From Neorhizobium tomejilense (GTDB taxonomy: Bacteria > Pseudomonadota > Alphaproteobacteria > Rhizobiales > Rhizobiaceae): a stretch of DNA of 64,000 nt. The stretch covers positions 124,001 to 188,000 of the forward strand of contig PVBG01000011.1 in the NCBI GenBank assembly GCA_002968845.1. Reading direction: 5' to 3'. Positions 8,361 through 19,688 of this stretch are shown here, one piece after another. How positions within the stretch are numbered: the first letter of the stretch is position 1; the number at the start of each line of letters is the position of its first letter. The translations under genes and the position numbers were made by a program. The notes under the pieces are model-generated. The model had not been told where the DNA came from. It saw only the letters and a program-made list of their open reading frames with translations, and ran no database searches.

Positions 8361-11300
8361 ATGAAGTTCAACAAGCTGCGCGTTCTCGGATTCAAGTCTT
8401 TCGTCGAACCGACGGAATTTATCATCGAGCGCGGGCTGACCGGCGTGGTCGGCCCGAACGGCTGCGGCAAGTCGAACCTCGTCGAGGCGCTGCGCTGGGT
8501 GATGGGGGAAAACTCCTACAAGAACATGCGCGCGTCCGGCATGGACGATGTGATCTTTTCGGGCTCCGGCAACCGGCCGGCCCGCAATACGGCCGAAGTC
8601 GGCCTCTATCTCGACAATTCCGACCGCACGGCACCTGCCGCCTTCAACGATTCCGACGAAATCCAGGTGACCCGCCGCATCGAACGCGAGTCCGGCTCCG
8701 TCTACCGCATCAACGGCAAGGAGGCCCGCGCCAAGGACGTGCAGCTTCTGTTTGCCGATGCCTCGACCGGCGCCCGCTCGCCGTCCATGGTCGGGCAGGG
8801 GCGCATCGGCGAACTGATCCAGGCAAAACCCCAGGCGCGCCGCCAGCTGCTCGAAGAGGCAGCCGGTATTTCCGGCCTGCATTCGCGCCGCCACGAGGCG
8901 GAACTGCGGCTGCGCGCCGCCGAAGGCAATCTGGAACGCCTGGACGACGTGCTTTCGCAGCTGGAAAGCCAGATCGAGAGCCTGAAACGCCAGGCCCGCC
9001 AGGCGAGCCGCTTCAAGACCCTGTCGGCCGATATCCGGGCCCGCGAGGCGATGCTCCTGCATATCCGCTGGGTGCAGGCCAGGGAGGCGGAAGGCGAGGC
9101 GGAAAGCGCGCTCAATCAGGTAACCAGCGTCGTTGCCGAAAAGGCGCAAGCGCAGATGGAGGCCGCTAAGCAACAGGCGATCGCCAGCCTCAAGCTGCCG
9201 GAACTGCGCGACGAGGAGGCGAAGGCCGGTGCCGCCCTGCAGCGCCTGCAGATCGCCCGCGGCCAGCTGGAGGAAGAGGCAAACCGCCTGCTGAAGCGCC
9301 GCGACGAACTGACCCGTCGGCTCGTCCAGCTCGGCGAGGATATCAGCCGTGAAGAACGGCTCGCCGCCGACAATACCGCCTTCCTCGAGAAACTCGGCGA
9401 GGAAGAGGCCGAGCTCAACGACATGCTCGCCGATTCCGGCGCCGAGGCCGAGGAGATGCGCGAGACCTTCGAGGCCGCCGCCGCGTCGCTGGCGGCGAGC
9501 GAGGCGCTGTTTTCGGCAATCACCGCCGAGCGCGCCGAGGCCGCCGCCGGGCGTCACCAGCTCGAACGGCTGATCCGCGATCTCGCAGAGCGCCGCCAGC
9601 GCCTCGACCGGCAGCTTGGCGATTCCACGGGCGAGCTTGACGCGATCAACGAGCGGCTATCCGCCCTCGACGATCCGGCCGAAAGGCGTGACGCGGTCGA
9701 GGCGGCGGAAATCGCCGTCGAAGACGCGACGATTGCGGTCGAAGACGTGGAGGCGGCACTTTCCGCCGCCCGCTCGGCCGAATTGATGGCCCGCGGCCCG
9801 GTGGAGGCTGCACGCTCTGCGCTCAATGCGCTGGAGACCGAGGCCCGCACCATTTCGAAAATGCTCGCAGCCGGTGCCACGTCGGGAGATTTCGTCGCGG
9901 TCGCCGACATGATCCGCGTCGATCGCGGTTTCGAGGCAGCCCTCGGTGCAGCGCTTGGCGACGACCTCGAAAGCCCCGTCGATGCCTCGGCTCCGACCTA
10001 CTGGTCGGTGAATGGCGACGGTTCCGGTGATCCCGGCCTGCCCCAGGGCGCTCAGCCGCTGATCGCGCATGTCACCGCGCCGCCGGAACTGTCCCGCAGC
10101 CTTGCCCAGATCGGCGTCGTCGCTTCGGCGGAGGCCCAGCGGATGATGCGCCTGCTGCGGCCCGGCCAGCGCCTGGTGACCCGCGAAGGCGCCGTCTATC
10201 GCTGGGACGGCCACGTTACCGGCTCCGAGGCGCCGGGTGCGGCTGCCTTGCGACTATCCCAGAAGAACCGGCTCTCGGAACTGGAAGCCGAGATCGACGA
10301 AGCGCGCATCGTGCTGTCCGAAACCGAAGTGGCGCTCGCCGCCGCCGCATCCGAAATCACCTCCGCCGAACGGCGCCTCACCGACGCCCGCGACCGCGCT
10401 CGCATCGGCGCGCGCCAGCTGTCCGAAGCCCGCGATGCGCTGGCCGCTGCCGAACGTGCAGCCGGCGACCTGATGCGCCGCCGCGACGTGGCCGGCGAGG
10501 CGGTGAACCAGGTGACGGCGCAGATCGAGGATCTCGGCGTCCAGGAAGAAAACGCCCGCATCGAGCTCGAGGACGCGCCGGATATTTCCCATCTCGATAA
10601 CCGGCTGCGCGACCAGCAGGCGGTTGTCGCGACCGATCGCGGCCTGCTCGCCGAAGCGCGCGCCCGTTACGAGGGCCTGAGCCGCGAGACCGAAGCTCGC
10701 AAGCGGCGCCTTGCCGCGATCGCCCAGGAGCGCGCCTCCTGGACGGCCCGGGCGGCGAGCGCCGCCGATCATATCGCCAGCCTTCGAGAACGCGAGGAAG
10801 AGGCCCGCGAGGAGATCGCCGATCTCGAAGCCGCGCCGGAGGAGTCCGACGACAAGCGCCGTGCGCTGCTGACCGAGTTGCAGAAGGCGGAAGAGGCCCG
10901 CCGCGCCGCCGCCGACCGGTTGGCCGAAGCGGAAACCCATCAGCGCGAGGCTGACCGGATTGCCACCGTCGCGCTGTCCGAACTGGCCGAGGTGCGCGAA
11001 AAGCGCGGCCGTGCCGAGGAACGTCTGGTTTCGGCTGCCGAGAAGCGCCATGAGAGCGAGAACCGTATCCGCGAGGCGCTCAATGTCGCGCCCCACGAGG
11101 TCCTGCGGCTGGCGGGCCTGAAGCCCGACTCGGCCCTGCCGGATGTCCGCGAGATCGAGCGCGAGGTCGACCGCCTGCGCATGGAGCGCGAGAGGCTCGG
11201 CGCCGTCAACCTGCGCGCGGACGAAGAGCAAAAGGAGCTTTCCGACAAGCTCGACAACCTGATGCGCGAACGCGCCGACGTGATCGACGCGATCCGCAAG

Positions 11301-11822
11301 CTGCGCGGGGCGATCCAGAGCCTCAACCGCGAAGGCCGAGAGCGGCTGCTGGCCGCCTTCGACGTGGTCAATGAGCAGTTCCAGCGGCTTTTCACCCATC
11401 TCTTCGGCGGCGGCACGGCGGAACTGCAGCTGATCGAATCGGACGACCCGCTCGAAGCCGGTCTTGAAATCCTCGCCCGCCCGCCGGGCAAGAAGCCGCA
11501 GACCATGACGCTTTTGTCAGGCGGCGAGCAGGCGCTGACGGCGATGGCGCTGATCTTCGCCGTCTTCCTCACCAATCCGGCGCCGATCTGCGTGCTGGAC
11601 GAGGTCGATGCCCCGCTCGACGATCACAATGTGGAACGTTATTGCAATCTGATGGACGAGATGGCGGCATCGACCGAGACCCGTTTCATCATCATCACCC
11701 ATAATCCCATCACCATGGCCCGCATGAACCGCCTTTTCGGCGTGACGATGGGCGAACAGGGCGTTTCCCAGCTCGTTTCCGTCGATCTCCAGACCGCGGA
11801 ACTTCTGCGCGAGGCGAGCTGA
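8361..11822 (+). CDS. smc: Chromosome segregation ATPase SMC
   Basis: An 1153-residue SMC protein, the normal length. The N-terminal Walker A is GPNGCGKSN (about residues 32-40). Two long coiled coils (roughly 170-500 and 640-960) flank a hinge around residues 505-625 (DFVAVADMIRVDRGFEAALG). The C-terminal head has the ABC signature LLSGGEQALTAMAL and Walker B ICVLDEVDAPLDD. SMC compacts and resolves newly replicated chromosomes together with ScpA and ScpB, which are not in this window. The coding strand gives long antisense shadows because of high GC; none has supporting signals. Confidence 0.97.
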   Translation: MKFNKLRVLGFKSFVEPTEFIIERGLTGVVGPNGCGKSNLVEALRWVMGENSYKNMRASGMDDVIFSGSGNRPARNTAEVGLYLDNSDRTAPAAFNDSDEIQVTRRIERESGSVYRINGKEARAKDVQLLFADASTGARSPSMVGQGRIGELIQAKPQARRQLLEEAAGISGLHSRRHEAELRLRAAEGNLERLDDVLSQLESQIESLKRQARQASRFKTLSADIRAREAMLLHIRWVQAREAEGEAESALNQVTSVVAEKAQAQMEAAKQQAIASLKLPELRDEEAKAGAALQRLQIARGQLEEEANRLLKRRDELTRRLVQLGEDISREERLAADNTAFLEKLGEEEAELNDMLADSGAEAEEMRETFEAAAASLAASEALFSAITAERAEAAAGRHQLERLIRDLAERRQRLDRQLGDSTGELDAINERLSALDDPAERRDAVEAAEIAVEDATIAVEDVEAALSAARSAELMARGPVEAARSALNALETEARTISKMLAAGATSGDFVAVADMIRVDRGFEAALGAALGDDLESPVDASAPTYWSVNGDGSGDPGLPQGAQPLIAHVTAPPELSRSLAQIGVVASAEAQRMMRLLRPGQRLVTREGAVYRWDGHVTGSEAPGAAALRLSQKNRLSELEAEIDEARIVLSETEVALAAAASEITSAERRLTDARDRARIGARQLSEARDALAAAERAAGDLMRRRDVAGEAVNQVTAQIEDLGVQEENARIELEDAPDISHLDNRLRDQQAVVATDRGLLAEARARYEGLSRETEARKRRLAAIAQERASWTARAASAADHIASLREREEEAREEIADLEAAPEESDDKRRALLTELQKAEEARRAAADRLAEAETHQREADRIATVALSELAEVREKRGRAEERLVSAAEKRHESENRIREALNVAPHEVLRLAGLKPDSALPDVREIEREVDRLRMERERLGAVNLRADEEQKELSDKLDNLMRERADVIDAIRKLRGAIQSLNREGRERLLAAFDVVNEQFQRLFTHLFGGGTAELQLIESDDPLEAGLEILARPPGKKPQTMTLLSGGEQALTAMALIFAVFLTNPAPICVLDEVDAPLDDHNVERYCNLMDEMAASTETRFIIITHNPITMARMNRLFGVTMGEQGVSQLVSVDLQTAELLREAS

Positions 11823-11857
11823 ATGGGGTGCCGTTGTTGCGAGTTGCATTCTCTAGC

Positions 11858-11872
11858 GACGTAATTTACGTC
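11858..11872. promoter_or_regulatory. Palindrome GACGTAA-T-TTACGTC
   Basis: A perfect 7-bp inverted repeat with a 1-base centre, 36 bases after smc and just ahead of the FNR-type box. This size and symmetry suits a dimeric DNA-binding protein. The regulator is unknown. Confidence 0.35.
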
Positions 11873-11878
11873 AATTCA

Positions 11879-11892
11879 TTGACTAGCATCAA
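11879..11892. promoter_or_regulatory. FNR/FixK-type box (TTGA-N6-TCAA)
   Basis: TTGACTAGCATCAA matches the TTGA-N6-TCAA core of FNR, FixK and FnrN boxes used for low-oxygen control in rhizobia. A TAAAGT element at 11915-11920 is at the right distance for a -10 box if the FNR site is centred near -41.5. This would drive transcription rightward into a non-coding region, not smc. Confidence 0.4.
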
Positions 11893-11926
11893 TTTTTAAG
11901 GCTGCATCCGGGGGTAAAGTACCTGC

Positions 11927-12124
11927 GACCTACGTAGAATCACCCATATGGGGGATGTAATTTTCTGACTATTGTTATTTTGTGGACTGTGGAATTGGAA
12001 CGCGCCTGAGCGTCCATACGCTTCGCAGTCCAACTCAAAGTTTCCTACCCCCCGTCCGGGTTTCCTGTCCCGGGCGGAAAGCTTTGCGGGGCCGCCTGTG
12101 ATCCGGCCCCGCAAAGCTTTGTTT
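11927..12124 (+). ncRNA. Candidate small RNA between smc and ppdK
   Basis: A region of about 200 bases with no convincing ORF. Its 3' end has two tight hairpins back to back: a 9-bp stem with one G-U pair (12052-12060 with 12069-12077) and a perfect 17-bp stem (12078-12094 with 12104-12120) followed by T-rich sequence. C-rich segments each preceded by GTTTCCT (at 12040 and 12060) resemble the anti-Shine-Dalgarno motifs of some alphaproteobacterial small RNAs. Upstream palindromes are at 11930-11937 and 11943-11952. The 5' end is a guess from the FNR-type promoter. It could also be the smc 3' UTR or a ppdK leader. Confidence 0.4.
12078..12124 (+). terminator. Strong 17-bp stem terminator
   Basis: A perfect 17-bp inverted repeat (12078-12094 and 12104-12120) with a 9-base loop, followed by GTTTT. 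It ends transcripts coming from smc or from the candidate small RNA, about 140 bases before ppdK. Confidence 0.8.
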
Positions 12125-12264
12125 TCCAGCGCTCCCGGGCCAATTTGGTAACCGTCTCCGGCCGCTCTTGTTGCGACGCAACATATTCCTGCCTAGATCC
12201 GTTTCCAAACCGTCATAAAACTTGTAGTTATTGCGCAAAAGACTGCGACGGGTGGAGAGCAGCA

Positions 12265-14934
<2,670 letters not shown>

Positions 14935-14950
14935 ACCGGAGAGCCACTCC

Positions 14951-15238
14951 CTATTTCAGATGGTCCGGCCATTTTCGGGACGTGTGAAATATGGCCAATA
15001 TCTCCGCTCGTTCGCGGAGGCGATAAAAGGCGATGTAGGGGGTGCCGGCGATGGTGAGGCGCCATGTATCTCCATCCGATGTCAGTCGTCCGACTTTCGG
15101 GTGCCACGCCAGCATTGAAACAGCTTCCACGATGCGACGGACCACGTTCTCGGCAGCGTGCGGATTGTCGAGTGCGATATAGGAGCCGATCTCATCGAGA
15201 TCCTGCAGCGCCTCGTCCAGCCAGACGAGTTCATTCAT
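14951..15238 (-). CDS. RelE/ParE family toxin
   Basis: A 95-residue toxin-like protein: VWLDEALQDLDEIGSYIALDNPHAAENVVRRI is the N-terminal two-helix hairpin of ParE/RelE proteins, followed by the core strands (VGRLTSDGDTWRLTIAGTPYIAFYRL, then AEILAIFHTSRKW). The basic/aromatic C-terminal end matches ParE. ParE toxins poison DNA gyrase, while RelE toxins cleave mRNA on ribosomes; sequence alone does not decide. The start overlaps the end of the antitoxin gene by 8 bases. The gene is convergent with ppdK. Confidence 0.8.
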   Translation of the reverse strand: MNELVWLDEALQDLDEIGSYIALDNPHAAENVVRRIVEAVSMLAWHPKVGRLTSDGDTWRLTIAGTPYIAFYRLRERAEILAIFHTSRKWPDHLK

Positions 15239-15419
15239 TGGGGACGAATTTGCGGATCACTGCCTTCACTGTCTCCGCGGAAGCAAATCGTCCGGCATCA
15301 GCCGACTTTTTTCGCTCTGCCAGTTTTTTGACCTGCCACGCGTGCAGATCGTCGGCTGCCTCCGTCGGCGCCGGCGAAATAGCATCCTCAATCGAAATTG
15401 GCTTTTGCGTTTCGCTCAT
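15231..15419 (-). CDS. Antitoxin partner of the RelE/ParE toxin
   Basis: A 62-residue protein with an acidic disordered start (TQKPISIEDAISPAPTEAADD) and two predicted helices (DLHAWQVKKLAERKKSADAGRFASAETVKAVIRKFV). It lies directly ahead of and overlaps the toxin gene, as antitoxins do. The second half, with a helix starting SAETVKAVI, fits a short antitoxin of the kind common in rhizobia. I do not see a clear ribbon-helix-helix or Phd fold, so the family is uncertain. Confidence 0.65.
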   Translation of the reverse strand: MSETQKPISIEDAISPAPTEAADDLHAWQVKKLAERKKSADAGRFASAETVKAVIRKFVPNE

Positions 15420-15537
15420 GGAAGGATCATGGCAGATCGAAGCCGCTTTTAAAAGCTGATTGGGGATGTTTATGTCATGCCGGCCGTCACCGGCAAAACA
15501 AAATCGCTATTCGAAAATGAAGGTCGAGGAGGCCATC

Positions 15538-15969
15538 ATGAACCAGGTTACCGTTCTCGCCGTCCCCGTCTTCAGCACGCTGTGCAACGAGGGTTTCCGC
15601 CTTCGCCGCGAAGTTTTCATCGTCGAGCAGAACGTGCCTGCCGACATGGAATTCGATGCCGACGACCTGACCGCCTTCCACTTCGTGGCCGTCGTTTCGG
15701 GCGAGGTCTGCGGTACGTTGCGGGTCATTTACGCGGAAGATTGCGTCAAGATCGGGCGGGTCGCCGTCACCAGCCCGTGGCGCGGCAAGGGCGTCGCCAG
15801 CGCCATGATCCGCGCCGCCATGGAGGCGCACGGCCAAGCGCGGGACAACCGCTTTCATCTGGCGGCCCAGAGCGACAAGATCTCCATGTACGAACGTTTC
15901 GGCTTCAAGACCTATGGGGAAGAGTTCTTCGACGTTGGGATTCCCCATTACAACATGAAGAACTTCTGA
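15538..15969 (+). CDS. GNAT family N-acetyltransferase
   Basis: A 143-residue acetyltransferase of the ElaA-like group. The acetyl-CoA loop is seen in VAVTSPWRGKGVASAMI (motif Q/R-x-x-G-x-G/A), preceded by FVAVVSGEVCGTLRVIY, and the C terminus has the typical YERFGFKTYGEEFFDVGIPHYNM. I chose the ATG at 15538 because a GAGGAGG ribosome binding site precedes it; the frame runs further upstream without support. The acceptor substrate is unknown. Confidence 0.85.
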   Translation: MNQVTVLAVPVFSTLCNEGFRLRREVFIVEQNVPADMEFDADDLTAFHFVAVVSGEVCGTLRVIYAEDCVKIGRVAVTSPWRGKGVASAMIRAAMEAHGQARDNRFHLAAQSDKISMYERFGFKTYGEEFFDVGIPHYNMKNF

Positions 15970-16044
15970 CTCTCGATCTTTTGCTCACACGTCTGTGTTG
16001 CCGTGTTATGCTCGGCACAGACGTGCGACAAAGGGGAGGGGCAT

Positions 16045-16404
16045 ATGCCGCGTTTGGACCACGTGACGATCCGCACCCGCGATGCGGCGCCGATGATGGC
16101 GTTCCTTGAGAAGGTGCTGGGAGCAAAGGAAGGGTTTCGGCCGCCATTCCCTTTCCCGGGCCACTGGCTCTATATCGACGGCCATTCCTGCATTCACCTG
16201 CTGATCGTCGAGCGGGACGGCGATCCTCCGGTCGGCATCTACGACCACGTAGCCTTCTCCTTTTACGACCACGATGTTGCCGTCAGGGAGATTGAAGCGA
16301 CAGGTTACCGCTTTGAACACGACGCCATACCCGATACCGATATCGGCCAGATCTTCGTCTACGGCCCGGAAGGCGTGAAGATCGAGCTGCAATACCGCCG
16401 GTGA
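16045..16404 (+). CDS. VOC family (glyoxalase/bleomycin-resistance fold) protein
   Basis: A 119-residue vicinal-oxygen-chelate fold protein with the two beta-alpha-beta-beta-beta repeats. Probable metal ligands are His in RLDHVTI and His in YDHVAFSF, with Glu in VKIELQYR. The ATG at 16045 has a strong GGGGAGG ribosome binding site; the longer upstream frame is not needed. VOC proteins include dioxygenases, isomerases and glyoxalases. It follows the GNAT gene by 75 bases on the same strand. Confidence 0.85.
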   Translation: MPRLDHVTIRTRDAAPMMAFLEKVLGAKEGFRPPFPFPGHWLYIDGHSCIHLLIVERDGDPPVGIYDHVAFSFYDHDVAVREIEATGYRFEHDAIPDTDIGQIFVYGPEGVKIELQYRR

Positions 16405-16481
16405 TCGAATGGGCTGCGTTCGGCGGGAAAGCTGGTTTGGAGGAGTGCGCCGTTCTACAGCACCGCCCTTATGCCGGCGGT

Positions 16482-16760
16482 TCAGCGCCGCTCGACGATC
16501 ACCCGGCGCTCGATCACCATCGGCCGCCACATCATCGCATCGGCACGGGACTGCATCGAACGGCCTTCGGCGCGGCGGTCGAGTTCGATGTCGAGCATGC
16601 AGCGTGCCATCGCATCCGTGCCGCGCCTGAAGCCGTAGCTGGCGCAGGTGGTCTCGTCCGCCGCGCGGCGTTCCTCCGGCGTCATCGTCTGGCAGCCGGC
16701 CAGCAGGGCGCCCAGCGGGGCAATAAGCGAGGCGACGAGGAGAAGGCGGTGAGGGCGCAT
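16482..16760 (-). CDS. Small lipoprotein
   Basis: A 92-residue protein with a lipoprotein signal peptide: basic MRPHR, a hydrophobic core, and the lipobox LLAGC with the acylated Cys at residue 23. The mature part has two more Cys residues (TTCASYGFRRGTDAMARCMLDIE), a pattern seen in small alphaproteobacterial lipoproteins of unknown role, and ends in an Arg-rich tail (VIERRVIVERR). It is likely anchored in the envelope. Confidence 0.75.
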   Translation of the reverse strand: MRPHRLLLVASLIAPLGALLAGCQTMTPEERRAADETTCASYGFRRGTDAMARCMLDIELDRRAEGRSMQSRADAMMWRPMVIERRVIVERR

Positions 16761-16869
16761 GACATGAACTCCTTTTCATTCGGCCGGGCTGCAACCTTGG
16801 GATTCCATTCCGGGCGAAGCTGTTTTACACTGGAGCAAGCGCTTTTGCCATGGAGCCTTTGCCGATCCC

Positions 16870-17763
16870 ATGCCCGTCCGTTTTGTCCGGCCCGTTTCCC
16901 ATTCGGCCTATACGGCCCGCAGGCTGGCCTTATCGGCGCTGGCGTTGTTCGTCATCGCCGCGCTGGCCCATCGTTTCGGCCCGCTGGCGACCCCGGATTT
17001 CCTGGCGCTGCTGTTCCTCTCGGCGGCGATTGCCGCCGTTTCGGTGCCTCTGTCGCTGATTGGCCTGATCCGGCTCTGGCAGGTCGGCGCAACCGGCGGC
17101 GTCGCGGCGACGAAAGGGCTGATCTATGCCGGTGTCCCGCTTGCCGTGGTGGCGACCGGAGCCTTCTATTATTATACCCTGCCGCCGCTCTTTGACATTT
17201 CCACCGATATTGCCGACCCGCCGCCATGGGTTGCCGAGCCGAAGGCCGGCCAGAAATGGCTGCCGCGCTCGACGATCATTACGCCTGCCGATCGGCGGGT
17301 GCAGTTCGCCGCCTATCCCGGCCTCACCGGCAGGCGTTACGAGGGCGCCCTCGACCGCGTCTATCAGGGTGTGCAGAAGGCGGTGCTTTCCGCCCGGATC
17401 GCGATCACCAAGAAGGAAGGCGTCGAACTGATCGCGCCGGATATCGCCCAGCGCCCCGCGCCACAGGACGAACAGGCGCCGGTGCCCGACGTGGCGCCGA
17501 TCCCGCTGCCACGCCCGGAACCCTCGCTCGCACCGGTTTTTGTCAATGCCGGCGATGTCCTGCTGCAGGGCGAGACCCGCACCTTGGTTCTCGGCCTGCG
17601 TTTCGACCTGGTGATCCGGCTGCGCGAAGATGCCGAGACGACCTCCGTCGATATCCGCGTCGCCTCGCGTTACGGGCCGCATGACCTCGGGATGAGCGAA
17701 GCCATCGCCGAGGATTTCCTCGACAGGCTCGATACCGAACTTCTGGGAATCGCCGGGAACTAA
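16870..17763 (+). CDS. DUF1499 domain membrane protein
   Basis: A 297-residue protein. The N-terminal third has three predicted membrane spans (about residues 18-36, 43-68 and 82-103). The rest is a soluble DUF1499 domain (QFAAYPGLTGRRYEGALDRVYQGVQKAVL ... GLRFDLVIRLREDAETTSVDIRVASRYGPHDLG), interrupted by a Pro-rich loop (PAPQDEQAPVPDVAPIPLPRPEPS). DUF1499 proteins are widespread and have no agreed function. The stop is followed at once by a palindromic repeat and a strong hairpin. Confidence 0.75.
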   Translation: MPVRFVRPVSHSAYTARRLALSALALFVIAALAHRFGPLATPDFLALLFLSAAIAAVSVPLSLIGLIRLWQVGATGGVAATKGLIYAGVPLAVVATGAFYYYTLPPLFDISTDIADPPPWVAEPKAGQKWLPRSTIITPADRRVQFAAYPGLTGRRYEGALDRVYQGVQKAVLSARIAITKKEGVELIAPDIAQRPAPQDEQAPVPDVAPIPLPRPEPSLAPVFVNAGDVLLQGETRTLVLGLRFDLVIRLREDAETTSVDIRVASRYGPHDLGMSEAIAEDFLDRLDTELLGIAGN

Positions 17764-17809
17764 AGCATGTCGCGCAAAAGTGTGCAGCGGTTTTGCGATA
17801 ACGGCATGC
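17763..17809. repeat. Short palindromic rhizobial repeat (GCATGTCGCGCAAAA type)
   Basis: An imperfect dyad: GCATGTCGCGCAAAA and TTTTGCGATAACGGCATGC flank the centre GTGTGCAGCGG. From memory this sequence recurs in intergenic regions of many rhizobial genomes; only one copy was seen here. It starts at the last base of the DUF1499 stop codon. Confidence 0.5.
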
Positions 17810-17823
17810 GGAGAAACTAAAGA

Positions 17824-17867
17824 CTTGAAGCGTGCCGCGAATCCGAAGGATCGCGGCACGCTTCAAG
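17824..17867. terminator. Bidirectional hairpin between convergent genes
   Basis: A perfect 17-bp inverted repeat (17824-17840 and 17851-17867) with a 10-base loop. The right arm contains the stop codon of the metallo-hydrolase gene (17863-17865). It has no long T-tract but is well placed to end both convergent transcripts. Confidence 0.6.
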
Positions 17868-18774
17868 CCGGCCAGTAGACGCCCGCAAGCGACGGCGGGC
17901 CTTCGGTCAGCACGCGGCCTTTCTCGACCAGGTCTTCCAGATGCGCAAGCACGGAAAGGGCAGCTGCCCCATGCAGGCGCGGATCGGTGCTGGCATAGAT
18001 CACCTTGACCATGTCGGGGATCAGCCGGTCGCCGGCCTTGATGCGCTCCAGCACCGCCCGTTCGCGCATGCGCCGATGGGTGCGAAGCCCCCGCAGGAAC
18101 GAACCCGGCTCCTTCACCGGCCCGCCGTGGCCCGGAAAGAAGATGCGGTCCTCGCGCGGCAGCAGCTTTTCGATCGAAGCCATGAAATCCGCCATCGACC
18201 CATCCGGCGGCGCGACGATCGTGGTTGCCCAAGCCATCACGTGATCGGCGGAAAACAGTACGCCGGTTCCTTCCAGCCCGAAGGCGGAATGGTTGGCCGT
18301 GTGACCGGGCGTATGCACGGCCGTCAGCGCCCAGCCGTCCCCTTCGATCAACTGCCCGTCGGCGACTGCGATGTCGGGCACGAAATCGCCGTCGGCGCTT
18401 TCGGCGAACGGGTTGACCTCGCCCGCATGCAGCGGCCGCGAGGCCCGGTGCGGTCCTTCGGCGACGGTGATCGCGCCGGTTTCTTCGCGCAGCCGGCGGG
18501 CAAGCGGGGAATGGTCGCGGTGCGTGTGGCTGACGAAGATATGGGTGACCTCGCGGCCCTTCAACGCCGCCATCAGCGCTTCGAAATGAGCCTCGTTCTC
18601 GGGCCCGGGATCGATGACCGCGACTGAGGAGCCGCCGACGATGTAGCTATTGGTGCCGTGGAAGGTGAACGGCGAGGGATTGTTGACGGTCAGCCGCTGC
18701 ACGCCTTCGGCAACGGTGACCGGCACGCCATAGGAAGGGGTGAATTCCATGTCGAAGGTAATGTCTTCCGCCAT
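17863..18774 (-). CDS. MBL-fold metallo-hydrolase (LACTB2-like)
   Basis: A 303-residue metallo-beta-lactamase fold enzyme. The zinc-binding motif SHTHRDHSP gives His83, His85, Asp87 and His88, with further ligands in VHTPGHTANHSAF and LFSADHVMAW, and a late His in FFPGHGGPV. The C-terminal winged helix (ASTDPRLHGAAALSVLAHLEDLVEKGRVL) is that of the LACTB2-like group, some of which act on RNA. The start MAEDITF (18774) is chosen because upstream residues are Arg-rich and unlike the family. No operon partner. Confidence 0.85.
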   Translation of the reverse strand: MAEDITFDMEFTPSYGVPVTVAEGVQRLTVNNPSPFTFHGTNSYIVGGSSVAVIDPGPENEAHFEALMAALKGREVTHIFVSHTHRDHSPLARRLREETGAITVAEGPHRASRPLHAGEVNPFAESADGDFVPDIAVADGQLIEGDGWALTAVHTPGHTANHSAFGLEGTGVLFSADHVMAWATTIVAPPDGSMADFMASIEKLLPREDRIFFPGHGGPVKEPGSFLRGLRTHRRMRERAVLERIKAGDRLIPDMVKVIYASTDPRLHGAAALSVLAHLEDLVEKGRVLTEGPPSLAGVYWPA

Positions 18775-18995
18775 GCCGGGCCTCCGCGCCTGATGCGATC
18801 TCGATGACGGCCGTCGCGGCACTGCCGTTCTGCGCCGGGCCTCTGATCGCGTCGGTTACGCTGTTCAAGGCGCTCGTGAGATCTAGCATCGCTTTCGCTG
18901 CGGTGCATTCGGAAATTGCCGCCGGCCATCGCCCGATAGGGTAAGGGCCGGCGGCTTTCATGACTATGTCGTCCGCTTGCGCGGGCTTACACGCC

Positions 18996-19352
18996 TCAGC
19001 TGGCGGTCAGCAGTTCCGTGCAATAGCTCGGGCCGTTGGCGCCCGGACGATCGGAGATGATGGTGATGTCGCGGATCACGTAGCTGGAGGAGACGGTGAT
19101 CTTGGCGGTGCAGCTGACGCTGGCGGTGCGGCCGCCCTGCTGCTTGATGCGGTTATAGCCGCCACGCCAAGTATAGACGGTCGTGGAGCCCTCGTCGATA
19201 TCGCTGATCGGCGGGCTGAATTTCGCGAAGAACTCGCCGGCCGAGTGACCCACCCAGCGGCTCTCGATCGGATTGCTGGCAACGCTGACGGTGGTGCAGG
19301 CCGAAAGGGCGAGCGCGAAAAGGGCAGTCGATGCGATGACGCGGCGGCTCAT
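18996..19352 (-). CDS. Hypothetical lipoprotein
   Basis: A 118-residue exported protein. The start MSRRVIASTALFALALSAC has a lipobox (LSAC) with Cys19 as the lipid attachment site. The mature part (SRWVGHSAGEFFAKFSPPISDIDEGSTTVYTWRGG ... SCTAKITVSSSYVIRDITIISD) has a Trp-Arg-Gly strand and a pair of Cys residues that may form a disulfide, as in small outer-membrane assembly-like lipoproteins of rhizobia. A longer upstream frame exists, but the AGGAT ribosome binding site and signal peptide support 19352. Function is not known. Confidence 0.75.
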   Translation of the reverse strand: MSRRVIASTALFALALSACTTVSVASNPIESRWVGHSAGEFFAKFSPPISDIDEGSTTVYTWRGGYNRIKQQGGRTASVSCTAKITVSSSYVIRDITIISDRPGANGPSYCTELLTAS

Positions 19353-19611
19353 GATCCTGAAAAATCCTTCATGTCTTCTGTTGTGCCTGGGAGGCAAGGT
19401 TTTCGAGACTGCACGTAACAGATTTTTGTCAGGCTTCGCGAGGCGATGAGCGCCCGCCGACATCAAATTTGTCCTGCGCCGCTTTTTTGCAACGCCCTGG
19501 TTTTCCGCCTTTCCGGAGCGGGGTTGCCGGTGATGGCGATGCTGTCGCATATTTTTCATGGGCGGCGCTTGTACAATGAAAAATGCTGGTCTATAGAGGC
19601 GCCGCTGGTCA

Positions 19612-19688
19612 CGGAGTGTAGCGCAGTCTGGTAGCGCACCACGTTCGGGACGTGGGGGTCGGAGGTTCGAATCCTCTCACTCCGACCA
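19612..19688 (+). tRNA. tRNA-Pro (anticodon CGG)
   Basis: A complete 77-base cloverleaf: acceptor stem CGGAGTG paired with CACTCCG, a D-arm (GCGC/GCGC), an anticodon stem CCACG/CGTGG with loop TTCGGGA (anticodon CGG), and a T-arm with TTCGAAT. The discriminator base is A and the CCA end is encoded. It reads codon CCG, frequent in this GC-rich genome. No integrase or duplicated 3' end was found next to it. Confidence 0.95.

Noticed and set aside
19612..19688. tRNA-Pro as an integration site of a mobile element
   Set aside because: No integrase, no duplicated 3' end of the tRNA and no change of gene type nearby.
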